Assembly (NCBI GenBank): GCA_026393975.1
Contig: JAPKZD010000010.1
Span: 62,001 to 126,000 of the forward strand
Length of the DNA stretch: 64,000 nucleotides
Direction of reading: 5' to 3'
DNA from: Candidatus Aminicenantota bacterium
GTDB taxonomy: Bacteria; Acidobacteriota; Aminicenantia; Aminicenantales; Saccharicenantaceae
Shown here: piece after piece, positions 31,514-40,566 of the stretch
Position numbering within the stretch: position 1 is the stretch's first letter
How the letters are laid out: every line of letters starts with the position of its first letter
Made by a program: the position numbers and the translations under genes
The notes under the pieces: model-generated
Database searches by the model: none
The model's input: only the letters and a program-made list of their open reading frames with translations
Told to the model about the DNA's origin: nothing

Positions 31514-33240
31514 GCGGACAGACTAAATGCGTCATCATCGCCGCCGGGCGGGGGAGCCGTCTGGCGGATAGGGCGGCGAGCAAGCCCCTCCTCGAGGTCG
31601 CCGGGAAACCCCTGATCGACTGGGCCATCGACGCCGCGCACCGGGCCGGCGTCCGGGAGTTCGTCGTGGTGACGGGCTACGCCGGCGACGAGCTCGAGAA
31701 ACATCTCGGATCCAAAGCAGCCGCGGACGGGATCTCCATTGCGGCCGTCCGGAACGAGGAATGGGAGAAGGAAAACGGGCTTTCGGTCCTCAAGTCCAAA
31801 AGCCTGGCCGGCGAACGGTTCTTTCTCATGATGGCCGACCACATCTTCGACCCGCGGCTTCTCGACGGCCTGGGCCGCCAGCCGATTGGCGAGGATGAGG
31901 TCATTCTGGCCGTGGATCCCCGTGTCGAGGGTCATCCCCACGTCGACCTCGAGGACGTGACCAAGGTCAGGGACGAGGACGGCCGGATCGCCGCCATCGG
32001 AAAAAATATCCCTCTTTACAACACTTTCGACACGGGGGTTTTCCTGTGCACGCCGGCGCTTTTCGCCGCGCTCGAGGACAGCCAGCGGCGCGGCGATTTT
32101 TCCCTCTCCGGCGGCATCCGGGCGTTGGCCGAGAAGGGGAAGGCCAGGACCTGGAGAATCGGGGATGTGTTCTGGATCGACGTCGATGACGAGCGGGCCT
32201 GGCGAAAGGCCGAAGAAGCGATCGCCTCCGGGTTGGCCGGCCGTCCCCCCGTCCGCCGCGCCTTCCGGTTATCCTGGAAAGGGATCCGGGTGCTCCTGAC
32301 CGGGGCCGGGCTTCTGCTCCTTGTCTTCTTGTTGTTGAAGATCGGCACGGGGACCGTCCTCGACCACCTGGCCCGTTTCGGCCCCTGGTTCCTGGCCATC
32401 GTCGGCCTCGCTTTCATCTGGATCTTCCTCCAGGCTTGCGCCTGGTCCCTCATCCAGGCCGCGCATTTCCGCCCGGTTCCGCTGCTGCGCCTGTACCGGA
32501 CCAAGATCATCAGCGACTCCCTGAACGGGCTCATCCCCTCGGCCAGCGTCGGCGGCGACGCGGCCCGGGCCTTCCTGATTCGGCGGCACGTTCCCTTGAC
32601 CGAGGGCATCCCCTGCGTCCTGGTCGACAAGACCATCGAGTTCTCCGCGGGGATTTTATTTATCATGACCGGCTTCCTCCTCAGCCTCCTCTTCCTCGAT
32701 CTCCCAGGGTGGATGAACGGGGCGGCCGTGGTCTGCCTGAGTGCCACCGTATTTGGGATCGTCCTCCTCGTCGTTTTCCAGCTAAAGGGCGTCCTCTGGA
32801 CCCTGGGCCGCATCGCGAAGGTCGTCCCGAGGGTCGGGAGATTCGTCGCCAAGAGGGAAAGCCAGGTCAAGGGCCTCGACGATAACCTCCGCCTCGTTTA
32901 CACGAACCTCAATCCGAGGACGATCGCGGCGGCGGCGCTGCATTTTTTTGCCCGCTTTCTCGGAGTGGCCGAGATCTATATCATCCTGAGGGTGCTCGGA
33001 AGCCAGGTTTCTTTCATCCAGGCCTTTTTCACGGCGACTGGCGTCACCATTATCAATACGGTGTTTTTTATCGTTCCCGGACATTTCGGGGTCATGGAAA
33101 GCGCCCACGTCGTGATCCTCCAGAGCTTGGGCTTCTCTGCCGCGCTGGGACTCAGCCTTGGCGTCATCCGCAGGGTCCGCAAGCTGGTTACGATCGCCGT
33201 CGGCCTCGCTCTTTTCGCGTTGGGGAGAGAGAAGGGCTGA
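31510..33240 (+). CDS. Nucleotidyltransferase (inositol-1-phosphate cytidylyltransferase-like) fused to LPG-synthase-type flippase
   Basis: A 576-residue fusion. Residues 1-245 are an NTP-transferase: CVIIAAGRGSRL, Lys25 in SKPLLEVAGKPL, the Asp in MMADHIFD, then VTKVRDEDGRIAAIGK, NTFDTGVFLC and FWIDVDDERAW. From memory, this series resembles archaeal and Thermotoga CTP:inositol-1-phosphate cytidylyltransferase (the IPCT half of IPCT-DIPPS). Residues about 262-575 contain about eight membrane helices of the lysylphosphatidylglycerol-synthase TM/UPF0104 family (NGLIPSASVGGDAARAFLI, PGHFGVMESAHV). The GTG at 31510 overlaps the methyltransferase stop; the track start 31468 lies inside that gene. 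In context it could make CDP-inositol and move the product lipid across the membrane. Confidence 0.82.
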   Translation: MSGQTKCVIIAAGRGSRLADRAASKPLLEVAGKPLIDWAIDAAHRAGVREFVVVTGYAGDELEKHLGSKAAADGISIAAVRNEEWEKENGLSVLKSKSLAGERFFLMMADHIFDPRLLDGLGRQPIGEDEVILAVDPRVEGHPHVDLEDVTKVRDEDGRIAAIGKNIPLYNTFDTGVFLCTPALFAALEDSQRRGDFSLSGGIRALAEKGKARTWRIGDVFWIDVDDERAWRKAEEAIASGLAGRPPVRRAFRLSWKGIRVLLTGAGLLLLVFLLLKIGTGTVLDHLARFGPWFLAIVGLAFIWIFLQACAWSLIQAAHFRPVPLLRLYRTKIISDSLNGLIPSASVGGDAARAFLIRRHVPLTEGIPCVLVDKTIEFSAGILFIMTGFLLSLLFLDLPGWMNGAAVVCLSATVFGIVLLVVFQLKGVLWTLGRIAKVVPRVGRFVAKRESQVKGLDDNLRLVYTNLNPRTIAAAALHFFARFLGVAEIYIILRVLGSQVSFIQAFFTATGVTIINTVFFIVPGHFGVMESAHVVILQSLGFSAALGLSLGVIRRVRKLVTIAVGLALFALGREKG

Positions 33241-33280
33241 CCTGCCGCCCAAACGGCGGGATAATTCTTGATTTCCGCGC

Positions 33281-33305
33281 GGCCTCCCCATATGATGGGG
33301 TGGCC
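33281..33305. other. Hairpin between the flippase gene and tRNA-Arg
   Basis: GGCC-t-CCCCAT-atg-ATGGGG-t-GGCC: a 10-bp stem with one T-T mismatch and a 3-base loop. A smaller CCGCC/GGCGG stem precedes it at 33245-33259. No T-tract follows. It may end the flippase transcript or mark tRNA precursor processing. Confidence 0.45.
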
Positions 33306-33319
33306 TTAGGGCCCGATGC

Positions 33320-33392
33320 GCGCCCGTAGCTCAGTGGATAGAGCAGTGGACTTCGAATCCAAAGGTCGCAAGTTCGAATCTTGCCGGGCGCG
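33320..33392 (+). tRNA. tRNA-Arg (anticodon TCG)
   Basis: A 73-base cloverleaf: acceptor GCGCCCG/CGGGCGC, D arm GCTC...GAGC, anticodon loop CTTCGAA with TCG, T arm GCAAG-TTCGAAT-CTTGC, discriminator G. CCA is not encoded. The anticodon stem GTGGA/TCCAA has an unusual G-A closing mismatch. It would read CGA and, with wobble, other CGN codons. Confidence 0.93.
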
Positions 33393-33473
33393 CTCTCGTT
33401 GAAAAAGCCGATGGCCTAAGTCCGCCCTCGGACGTCTATTAAAATGGACAAATTCGACTTATTGGAGGGTCAC

Positions 33474-36400
33474 ATGCCGTTTTCCCGAATCCTCGCCTTG
33501 AAACCCGCCGTCCTTTTGGTGTTCCTGTTCGCTGTTCTGGCCGGGGCTTTTCCGCTTCCAGCCCAGGAGCATCTTCTTTGGCTGAGATATCCGGCCATTT
33601 CTCCCGACGGCGGGACGATCCTATTTTGTTATAAAGGCGATATTTACAAGGTTCCGGCCGCGGGCGGCCAGGCCTTCCCGCTCACGATCAGCGAGGCTTA
33701 CGACTACGCTCCCGTTTGGAGCCATGACGGGAAGTCCATCGCCTTCGCCTCCGACCGCTTCGGGAACTTCGACGTCTATGTCATGCCGGCGTCCGGGGGC
33801 GAGGCCAAGCGCCTGACCTTCCATTCCTCTTCCGACGTCCCCAGCAGTTTCACGGCCGACGACAAGAGGGTCCTTTTCACGTCGGCCCGCCAGGATTCGG
33901 CGGCCAACGTGCAGTTCCCGATGTCTGTGTTCCCCGAGCTCTACGGCGTTTCCGTGAATGGCGGGGAGGCGGCGTTCGTGCTGACCCAGCCGGCCATCTC
34001 GGCCACGGTCAATCCGGCCGGGGACAAGATCATTTATCACGACCAGAAAGGCTATGAGAGCGAATGGCGCAAGCACCATACGTCCTCGGTGACCCGGGAC
34101 ATCTGGGTCTATGACCTGAAGACGAAGAAGAATACCCAGCTCACGACGTTCAAGGGAGAGGACAGGAACCCCGTCTTCGACGGCAACGGCGACGATTACT
34201 ATTATCTGAGCGAGCAGGGCGGCTCGTTCAACGTCTATAAGAGCTCCCTGAGCCAGCCCTCGGTGTCGAGCCCCCTGACCAAATTCGCCGGGAATCCCAT
34301 CCGCTTCCTGACCCGCGCCGATTCCGGCCTCCTGTGTTTCGGATATGACGGGGAGATCTATACCATGTCGGCCAACGCGGTCCCGCGCAAGATCGACGTC
34401 CGCGTCGCCCAGGACGGACGCCAGGTCCTGGAGCGGATCGTCCCGGTCGGAGACGGCATCACGGAAATGCGGCTGTCACCCAACGGCAAGGAGATCGCCT
34501 ACATCTTCCGCGGCGAGATCTTCGCCGGCAGCGTGGAAGGCGGCGTCGCCAAGCGCGTCACCAACACGCCCTGGCAGGAGCGGAGCGTGAGCTTCAGCCC
34601 CGACGGCCGGACCCTCGTCTACGCCGCGGAAAAGGACAACAACTGGAACGTCTATACGACCTCGATCGCGCGCAAGGAGGAGCCGTATTTCTACGCCTCG
34701 ACCATCCTCAAGGAGGACTCGGTCGTGGCCACCCCGGCCGAGGAATTCCAGCCGGAATTCTCGCCCGACGGAAAGGACATTGCCTACCTGGAAAACCGCG
34801 TCGTCCTCAAGGTCGTCAACCTGGCCTCCAAACAGATCCGTACGATCCTGCCGGCGGAACACAATTATTCCTACGCCGATGGCGACCAGAATTACCGCTG
34901 GAGCCCGGACGGGAAGTGGTTCCTGGTCCAGTACGGATACGTCCGCCTGCTCACGCCGCAGGTCGGGCTGGTCTCGAGCGATGGAAAGGGCCAGGTCGTC
35001 AACCTGACCAAGAGCGGCTTCGACAACGTCGCCGCACGCTGGGGCATGGACGGCAAGATGATGTATTGGGAATGCACGCGGGAAGGGGCGGCCAACGTGG
35101 ACGGGTCACCCGTGACCTACGACGTGTACGGCCTATTTTTCACCCGGGACGCTTTCGACCGGTTCAAACTTTCCAAGACGGATTACGCCCTTTTGAAGGA
35201 GCAGGAAGACAAGGCCAAGGAAGAGAAGGACAAGGCCGAGAAGGACAAGCCGAAAGATCCGCAGGCCAAAGCCGAGGCCGCCAAGAAGGAAGAGCCGAAG
35301 AAAGACATCGTCATCGAGCTCGAAGGGCTGGACCAGCGCAAGGCCCGCTTCACCATCCACTCCGCCGACATCGCCGACGTGGCCCTGACCAAGACCGGCG
35401 ATAAGCTCTTCTACCTGGCCCGGTTCGAAAAGGGATACGACCTGTGGGTGAACGAGCTGCGGACGCGGGATACCAAGCTGTTCGTCAAGTTGGGGGCCTC
35501 GAGCGCGAGCATGGAGCTCTCGGCTGACGGCAAGGCCCTCTTCGTCCTGGCTGACGGACGGGTGGCCAAGATCGATCCGGAAAGCGGCAAGATGGAGTCC
35601 GTCGCCATCGGCGGGGAGATGGTCCTCGACCAGGCCGCGGAAAAGGCTTACATGTTCGATCACATGTGGCGTCAGATCAAGCAAAAATTCCTGGTCGCCG
35701 ACCTCTATGGCGCGGACTGGGACTTCTATTACACGACCTACAAGAAGTTCCTCCCCTTCATCGCCAACAACTACGATTACGCCGAGATGCTCAGCGAACT
35801 GCTTGGCGAGCTGAACGCCTCCCATACCGGCTGCTATTATTCCGGGCCGCGTACGCCGGTCTCGGACGCCACGGCCTCCCTAGGCTTTTTCGTGGACTAC
35901 GACCACGCCGGTCCCGGCCTGAAAGTCGCCGAGGTCTTGAGCGGCGGTCCCTTGGACAAGGCGACCCTCAAGATAAGGGCCGGGCATATCGTCGAAAAGA
36001 TCGACGGCCTGGCCCTGGACGGCTCGGTCGATCACTACAAATTCCTGAACCGGAAAGCCGGCCAGCTCACCCTGCTTTCCGTCTATGACCCGGCCTCGAA
36101 GACCCGGTGGGAGGAGGCCGCCAAGCCCATTTCCATGGGCGAAGAGGGCGCGCTCCTCTACCGGCGGTGGGTCAAGGCCCGCCGGGCCGAAGTGGACCGC
36201 CTGTCCGGCGGCCGGATCGGCTACGTCCACGTCCAGGGCATGAACGACTCCAGCTTCCGGACGGTCATCGAGGAGGTCCTGGGCCTGAGCATCGACAAGG
36301 AGGCCCTGATCGTCGACACCCGGTTCAACGGCGGCGGCAGTCTGCACGACCATCTCGCGGATTTCCTGAACGGAAAGAAGGTCTTCGACATCCTGCCCCG

Positions 36401-36722
36401 CGGCCAGCTCATCGGCTACGAGCCTTACAACAAGTGGATCAAGCCTTCCATCGTCCTGATGGGCGAGTGCAACTACTCGGACGCCCACCTGTTCCCCGTG
36501 GAATACAAGATCAAGGGCATCGGAAAGACCCGGTGGGAGCGCCAGATCGATCCGACCCTGCGGTTCGGCATCCCCCAGGGCGGCTGGAAGACGCCGGATG
36601 GTAAGCTCTGTGAGAACAACCAGCTCGAGCCCGACATCCTGGTCAAGAACGATCCGGATGTGATGTCCTCCGGCCGCGACCAGCAGATCGAGGCGGCGGT
36701 GAAGGAGCTGCTGAAAAAGTAA
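33474..36722 (+). CDS. Tricorn-type S41 peptidase with beta-propellers, exported
   Basis: A 1082-residue protein. Start ATG 33474 after TTGGAGGGTCAC; signal peptide at about 8-32. TolB/tricorn propeller blades fill residues 40-580 (PAISPDGGTILF, SHDGKSIAFASDRFG, SPDGRTLVYAAE, SPDGKDIAYLE). A Lys/Glu-rich linker (KAKEEKDKAEKDKPKD) lies near 585-610. Then come the tricorn C1 domain with LNASHTGCY (catalytic His), a PDZ-like segment (VAEVLSGGPLDKAT) and the S41 core with DTRFNGGGSLHDH and the nucleophile region NYSDAHLFP. The usual Gly after Ser-Asp is Ala here (SDA rather than SDG), which may alter the oxyanion site. It probably degrades peptides in the periplasm. The serine hydrolase gene follows 36 bases later. 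Confidence 0.88.
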   Translation: MPFSRILALKPAVLLVFLFAVLAGAFPLPAQEHLLWLRYPAISPDGGTILFCYKGDIYKVPAAGGQAFPLTISEAYDYAPVWSHDGKSIAFASDRFGNFDVYVMPASGGEAKRLTFHSSSDVPSSFTADDKRVLFTSARQDSAANVQFPMSVFPELYGVSVNGGEAAFVLTQPAISATVNPAGDKIIYHDQKGYESEWRKHHTSSVTRDIWVYDLKTKKNTQLTTFKGEDRNPVFDGNGDDYYYLSEQGGSFNVYKSSLSQPSVSSPLTKFAGNPIRFLTRADSGLLCFGYDGEIYTMSANAVPRKIDVRVAQDGRQVLERIVPVGDGITEMRLSPNGKEIAYIFRGEIFAGSVEGGVAKRVTNTPWQERSVSFSPDGRTLVYAAEKDNNWNVYTTSIARKEEPYFYASTILKEDSVVATPAEEFQPEFSPDGKDIAYLENRVVLKVVNLASKQIRTILPAEHNYSYADGDQNYRWSPDGKWFLVQYGYVRLLTPQVGLVSSDGKGQVVNLTKSGFDNVAARWGMDGKMMYWECTREGAANVDGSPVTYDVYGLFFTRDAFDRFKLSKTDYALLKEQEDKAKEEKDKAEKDKPKDPQAKAEAAKKEEPKKDIVIELEGLDQRKARFTIHSADIADVALTKTGDKLFYLARFEKGYDLWVNELRTRDTKLFVKLGASSASMELSADGKALFVLADGRVAKIDPESGKMESVAIGGEMVLDQAAEKAYMFDHMWRQIKQKFLVADLYGADWDFYYTTYKKFLPFIANNYDYAEMLSELLGELNASHTGCYYSGPRTPVSDATASLGFFVDYDHAGPGLKVAEVLSGGPLDKATLKIRAGHIVEKIDGLALDGSVDHYKFLNRKAGQLTLLSVYDPASKTRWEEAAKPISMGEEGALLYRRWVKARRAEVDRLSGGRIGYVHVQGMNDSSFRTVIEEVLGLSIDKEALIVDTRFNGGGSLHDHLADFLNGKKVFDILPRGQLIGYEPYNKWIKPSIVLMGECNYSDAHLFPVEYKIKGIGKTRWERQIDPTLRFGIPQGGWKTPDGKLCENNQLEPDILVKNDPDVMSSGRDQQIEAAVKELLKK

Positions 36723-36758
36723 CCAAGGGAAAACGGCAACGTTTTTTTAGGAGGACAC

Positions 36759-38141
36759 ATGAGATCGCAAAACCGAATCGTCTCCCTGGCGGCGGCCGCC
36801 GTCATGATCTGCGCCCTGGCCCCGAGCGGGTTCGCCCAGGGACCGGCATCTACGGAACAGTCCGCCACCGACCACCTCAAGGCCTATCTCGAGGCTTTCA
36901 ATTCCGGGATCCCGGGGCAGATGAGGGCCTTCTTCGAAGCGCACTTCGCCGCGTCCGCCCTCAAAGAGATCCCCATCGAGCAGAGGGTGACCCGCCTCCG
37001 GGGGGTCAAGGCCGAGCTCAACTCCATGCAGCTCGAAAAAATAATCGCCGAACAGCCCTTCCAGACGTTCCTCCTGACCAAGGCCGGCAACGGCAAATAC
37101 GTCCTCCTCAAGGCGACGGTCGAGAAAACGCCGCCGCACAAGCTGGCGTCCATCACGATCGAGCTGGTCGATGACCCGGCGAACATCGTCGTTCCGGAAC
37201 CCAAAGCCGACGAGAAAGAACTGGTCGCCGCCGTCCGGGCCCTCCTCGAAGGCCAGACCAAGGCGGACGAGTTCTCCGGCGTCGTGCTCATCGCCAAGGA
37301 TTCCCGGATCCTGTTCCATGAAGCCTACGGCAATGCCGACCGGGAGAAGAAGATTCCCAATCGGAAGGACACCAAGTTCAACCTGGGCTCGATCAACAAG
37401 AATTTCACCCGCGTCGCCATCCATCAGCTGGCAAAGCAGGGGAAGCTCTCGCTCGACGACCCGATCAAAAAGTTCCTGCCCGACTACCCCAACGCCCAGG
37501 CCGCGGAGAAGGTGACCATCCGGCACTTGCTCAACATGACCTCGGGCATCGGCGATTTCTTCGGCAGCCGCTACGATGCGACGCCCAAGGACAAGATCAG
37601 GACCCTCCAGGACTACCTGCCCCTCTTCGCCGACCTCCCTCTCGAGTTCGAACCGGGGACGAACAACCGCTACTCGAACGGAGGCTACGTCGTCCTGGGG
37701 GTCATCATCGAAAAGGCCAGCGGGGCCGACTATTACACCTACGTCCGGGAGAATATCTTCAAACCGTGCGGCATGCTGAACACGGACTCCTTCGCCCGGG
37801 ACGCGGATGTGCCCAACCTCGCCCGGGGCTATGCCCTCGAGGGCGAGTCGGCGACGGCGCGCGTCCTCAACCACGCGACCCTTCCCGGGCGGGGCAGTTC
37901 GGCCGGAGGCGGTTACTCCACCGCGGAGGACATGCTGAAATACGCGCTGGCCTTGAAGGACAAGAAGATCTACCTGCCCGACGCGGCGAACGGGTTGGGC
38001 ATCGCCGGAGGGGCGCCGGGGATCAACTCTATCCTCGAGTGGGACCCGCGCAGCGGCACCACCGTCATCGTGCTGACCAACTTCGACCCGCCCACGGCCG
38101 GCCAAGTTGCGCGGCGGATCGTGAGCTGGCTTCCCCAGTGA
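36759..38141 (+). CDS. Serine hydrolase of the class C beta-lactamase family, secreted
   Basis: A 460-residue exported protein; ATG 36759 after TTAGGAGGACAC, signal peptide 1-28. Residues about 35-145 form an N-terminal alpha/beta domain (DHLKAYLEAFNSG...MRAFFEAHF) found ahead of many such hydrolases. Residues 160-455 are the beta-lactamase/transpeptidase-like domain with SxxK in GSINKNFTRV, YxN in RYSNGGYVV, and a C-terminal GGAPGINSILEW in place of the KTG box. Members act as D-aminopeptidases, esterases or peptidases; antibiotic resistance should not be assumed. Probably co-transcribed with the tricorn-type protease, suggesting a joint role in peptide turnover. Confidence 0.83.
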   Translation: MRSQNRIVSLAAAAVMICALAPSGFAQGPASTEQSATDHLKAYLEAFNSGIPGQMRAFFEAHFAASALKEIPIEQRVTRLRGVKAELNSMQLEKIIAEQPFQTFLLTKAGNGKYVLLKATVEKTPPHKLASITIELVDDPANIVVPEPKADEKELVAAVRALLEGQTKADEFSGVVLIAKDSRILFHEAYGNADREKKIPNRKDTKFNLGSINKNFTRVAIHQLAKQGKLSLDDPIKKFLPDYPNAQAAEKVTIRHLLNMTSGIGDFFGSRYDATPKDKIRTLQDYLPLFADLPLEFEPGTNNRYSNGGYVVLGVIIEKASGADYYTYVRENIFKPCGMLNTDSFARDADVPNLARGYALEGESATARVLNHATLPGRGSSAGGGYSTAEDMLKYALALKDKKIYLPDAANGLGIAGGAPGINSILEWDPRSGTTVIVLTNFDPPTAGQVARRIVSWLPQ

Positions 38142-38157
38142 CGACGCCCGGCCGCAC

Positions 38158-38186
38158 TTGAAGAAAACGGGCCCAGCCGCTAGAAT
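38158..38186 (+). promoter_or_regulatory. Sigma-70-type promoter for the second DUF5916 gene
   Basis: TTGAAG (38158-38163), 17-base spacer, TAGAAT (38181-38186). The leader is about 54 bases. Unlike the paralogue at 21532, no CGTTCAT repeats are present. Confidence 0.65.
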
Positions 38187-38246
38187 AAACGATCTTTAGC
38201 CCGGCTATTAGGCCGCCCCGAAGATAATAAGCTGCGAAAGGTGAAC

Positions 38247-40451
38247 TTGAAAAAACTCGCCGCCCGCCGTTCCGTCCGCGTTCTGGCCGTGATCTTGGGC
38301 CTGTTTGTCCTGAGCGCCGCCGTTCGCGCCGAGGAAATCAAGGCCGTCCGGGTCAAGGAAGGTCCCAAGATCGACGGGCTTCTCACCGACCCGGTTTGGC
38401 AGTCGGCTTCCGCCATCACCGGTTTCCGCATGGTCGAACCCCGGCCCGGCGAGGACCCGAGCGAGAAGACCGAAGCCCGCGTCCTCTACGACGACACGAG
38501 CCTCTACATCGGCGTTTACTGCCACGACAGTGAACCCGCCCGGATCTCGGCCAACACCATGGCCCACGACAGCGGCAACGTCCAATCCGACATGGGCTAC
38601 GGCCACAGCCCGCAGACGGCAAGCGACGACGTCGTCCGCGTCCTCCTCGACCCGTTCCAAGACAAACGCAACGCCTACGTCTTCTTCGTCAATTCCCAGG
38701 GCGCACGCGGCGAAGGTTTGGTCTACGCCGGGAGCTCCAGCCTCAACTGGGACGGCATCTGGGAGGCCGAGAGCCGGCGCCTCGAGGACGGTTGGTCGAC
38801 GGAGATCCGCATCCCCTTCAAGACCATCTCCTTCCGGCCCGGCCTCACCGTCTGGGGCCTGAACATCGAGCGGACGATCGCCCGCAAGATGGAGGTCATC
38901 CGGCTCTCCGGCACGACGCGGGACAGCAACTTCAATAACCCGAACGAAGCGGCCGCCCTGCAGGGGATCGAGGGCGTCAGGCAGGGGCTGGGCATCACCT
39001 TCCGCCCCTACGGCCTGGCCAGCGCCTCGAAAGACAACCTCGTGGCGGGCACCTACCACGGCGAGCTCGACGGCGGCTTCGACCTCTACAAGAGTTTCAC
39101 GCCGAACCTCGTCGGCGTCGCCAGCTACAACATGGATTTTGCCGAGACCGAGGTCGACGAGCGCCGCATCAACCTGACCCGGTTCCCGCTCTTTTTCCCG
39201 GAGAAGAGGATGTTCTTCCTCGAGGGATCCGAGGTCTTCAGCTTCAGCTCGAGCGTCAGCTTCATGCCCTTCTTCAGCCGGAAGATCGGACTCTTCGAGG
39301 GGGCCCAGATCCCCGTCCGGTTCGGCGCCAAGCTCTACGGCAAGATAGGCAACACTAACTTGGCCGTCCTGGACGTCCAGACCGGCGCCTACGGTGACCT
39401 TTCGGGCCGCAACCTCCTGGCGGCGCGGATGACCCAGAACATCTTCGCCCAGAGCAAGGTCGGCTGGATCTTCACCAACGGCAGTCCGACGGGCGAGCGG
39501 AACTCGCTCGCGGGCGTCGACTTCAACTACTCCTCGTCGAAGTTCCTGGGGGACAAGAACATGATGCTCGCCGCGTGGGGGGCCTATAACTGGAACGAGC
39601 GGGAAGAGGGACGTCACCACGGATTCGGCTTCCGGGCCGATTATCCGAACGACCTTTGGAACGTCCAGACGACCTACGCCTACTACGGCGAGGCCCTCGA
39701 CCCCGGGCTGGGATACATGATGCGTCAGGGGATCCAGACCGCTTTCGCCCGGGTCGCCTTCCAGCCCCGTCCGGCCGGGGGCTTCCTCGGGCGGTTTGTC
39801 CGGCAGTTCTTCTTTGAAGCGAGCGCGGATTACTATTGGGACCTCTCGGGAAACCTGGAGACGAGCCAGATCAACGCTTCACCGCTCGCGTTCAGGACCC
39901 AAAGCGGCGAAAGACTCGGCTTCAGCGTCGTCGCCAACCGGGACGTCCTGTCTTACGATTTCGAAATCGCCGAAGGGATCATCCTGCCGGCCGGCCCGTA
40001 CGATTTCACGAGCTTTCGGCTCGAAGCGAGCACGGCCAGCCACCGGCCCGTCGTCATCGATGCGGGCTACAATTTCGGGGAATTCTATTCGGGCCGTTAC
40101 GACGACGTCAACTTGGGCCTGACGCTGAAATTCAAGGGCTACGCGACTCTGGCCTTCGACGCCAACCTCGTCCGCGGCCGCCTGCCCGAAGGCCGCTTCA
40201 ACGAGAACGTCTACCAGGTCAAGGCCGACATCTTCCTCTCTCCCGACCTCGGCCTGATGAACTACGTCCAGTTCGACGACATCTCCAACACGCTGGGCTG
40301 GAGCGCCCGTCTGCGCTGGCAGATCTCGCCCGGCAACGAGATCTTCCTGGTCTACAACAAGAACTGGGAGCGCCGTTGGGACCCCATGAGCCGGTTCGCC
40401 CCGCTCGGGGACCGGGGCGTCGTCAAGATCTCCCTTTCGATCAGGCCCTAG
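38247..40451 (+). CDS. CBM9-like / DUF5916 outer-membrane protein (second copy)
   Basis: A 734-residue paralogue of the 21532 protein. Signal peptide MKKLAARRSVRVLAVILGLFVLSAAVRA. The CBM9-like domain (about 30-215) opens GPKIDGLLTDPVWQSA and contains VLYDDTSLYIGVYCHDSEP and WSTEIRIPFKTI. DUF5916 motifs follow: FAETEVDERRINL, FFPEKRMFFLEGSEVF and FFSRKIGL, then a barrel-like C-terminus. The start could be the track GTG (38241) or the TTG (38247). AAAGGTGA is well spaced only for the TTG, so that is preferred. Expression is from its own promoter. Possible function: outer-membrane binding or import of a carbohydrate or other polymer; unproven. Confidence 0.82.
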   Translation: MKKLAARRSVRVLAVILGLFVLSAAVRAEEIKAVRVKEGPKIDGLLTDPVWQSASAITGFRMVEPRPGEDPSEKTEARVLYDDTSLYIGVYCHDSEPARISANTMAHDSGNVQSDMGYGHSPQTASDDVVRVLLDPFQDKRNAYVFFVNSQGARGEGLVYAGSSSLNWDGIWEAESRRLEDGWSTEIRIPFKTISFRPGLTVWGLNIERTIARKMEVIRLSGTTRDSNFNNPNEAAALQGIEGVRQGLGITFRPYGLASASKDNLVAGTYHGELDGGFDLYKSFTPNLVGVASYNMDFAETEVDERRINLTRFPLFFPEKRMFFLEGSEVFSFSSSVSFMPFFSRKIGLFEGAQIPVRFGAKLYGKIGNTNLAVLDVQTGAYGDLSGRNLLAARMTQNIFAQSKVGWIFTNGSPTGERNSLAGVDFNYSSSKFLGDKNMMLAAWGAYNWNEREEGRHHGFGFRADYPNDLWNVQTTYAYYGEALDPGLGYMMRQGIQTAFARVAFQPRPAGGFLGRFVRQFFFEASADYYWDLSGNLETSQINASPLAFRTQSGERLGFSVVANRDVLSYDFEIAEGIILPAGPYDFTSFRLEASTASHRPVVIDAGYNFGEFYSGRYDDVNLGLTLKFKGYATLAFDANLVRGRLPEGRFNENVYQVKADIFLSPDLGLMNYVQFDDISNTLGWSARLRWQISPGNEIFLVYNKNWERRWDPMSRFAPLGDRGVVKISLSIRP

Positions 40452-40518
40452 TTGCGACAGGCCGGGGACCCCCTTATTTTTCCGGACGTATCAGGCAGCG
40501 AGACCCGAACCCCATGCG

Positions 40519-40548
40519 TTGACAAGGGCGTTTTCCCCATGATAGGTT
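40519..40548 (+). promoter_or_regulatory. Sigma-70-type promoter for the Gfo/Idh/MocA gene
   Basis: Consensus TTGACA (40519-40524), 18-base spacer, TAGGTT (40543-40548). Start near 40555, followed at once by GGGGAGG and the ATG at 40567. Confidence 0.65.
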
Positions 40549-40566
40549 TTGAGCGGGGAGGCAATC

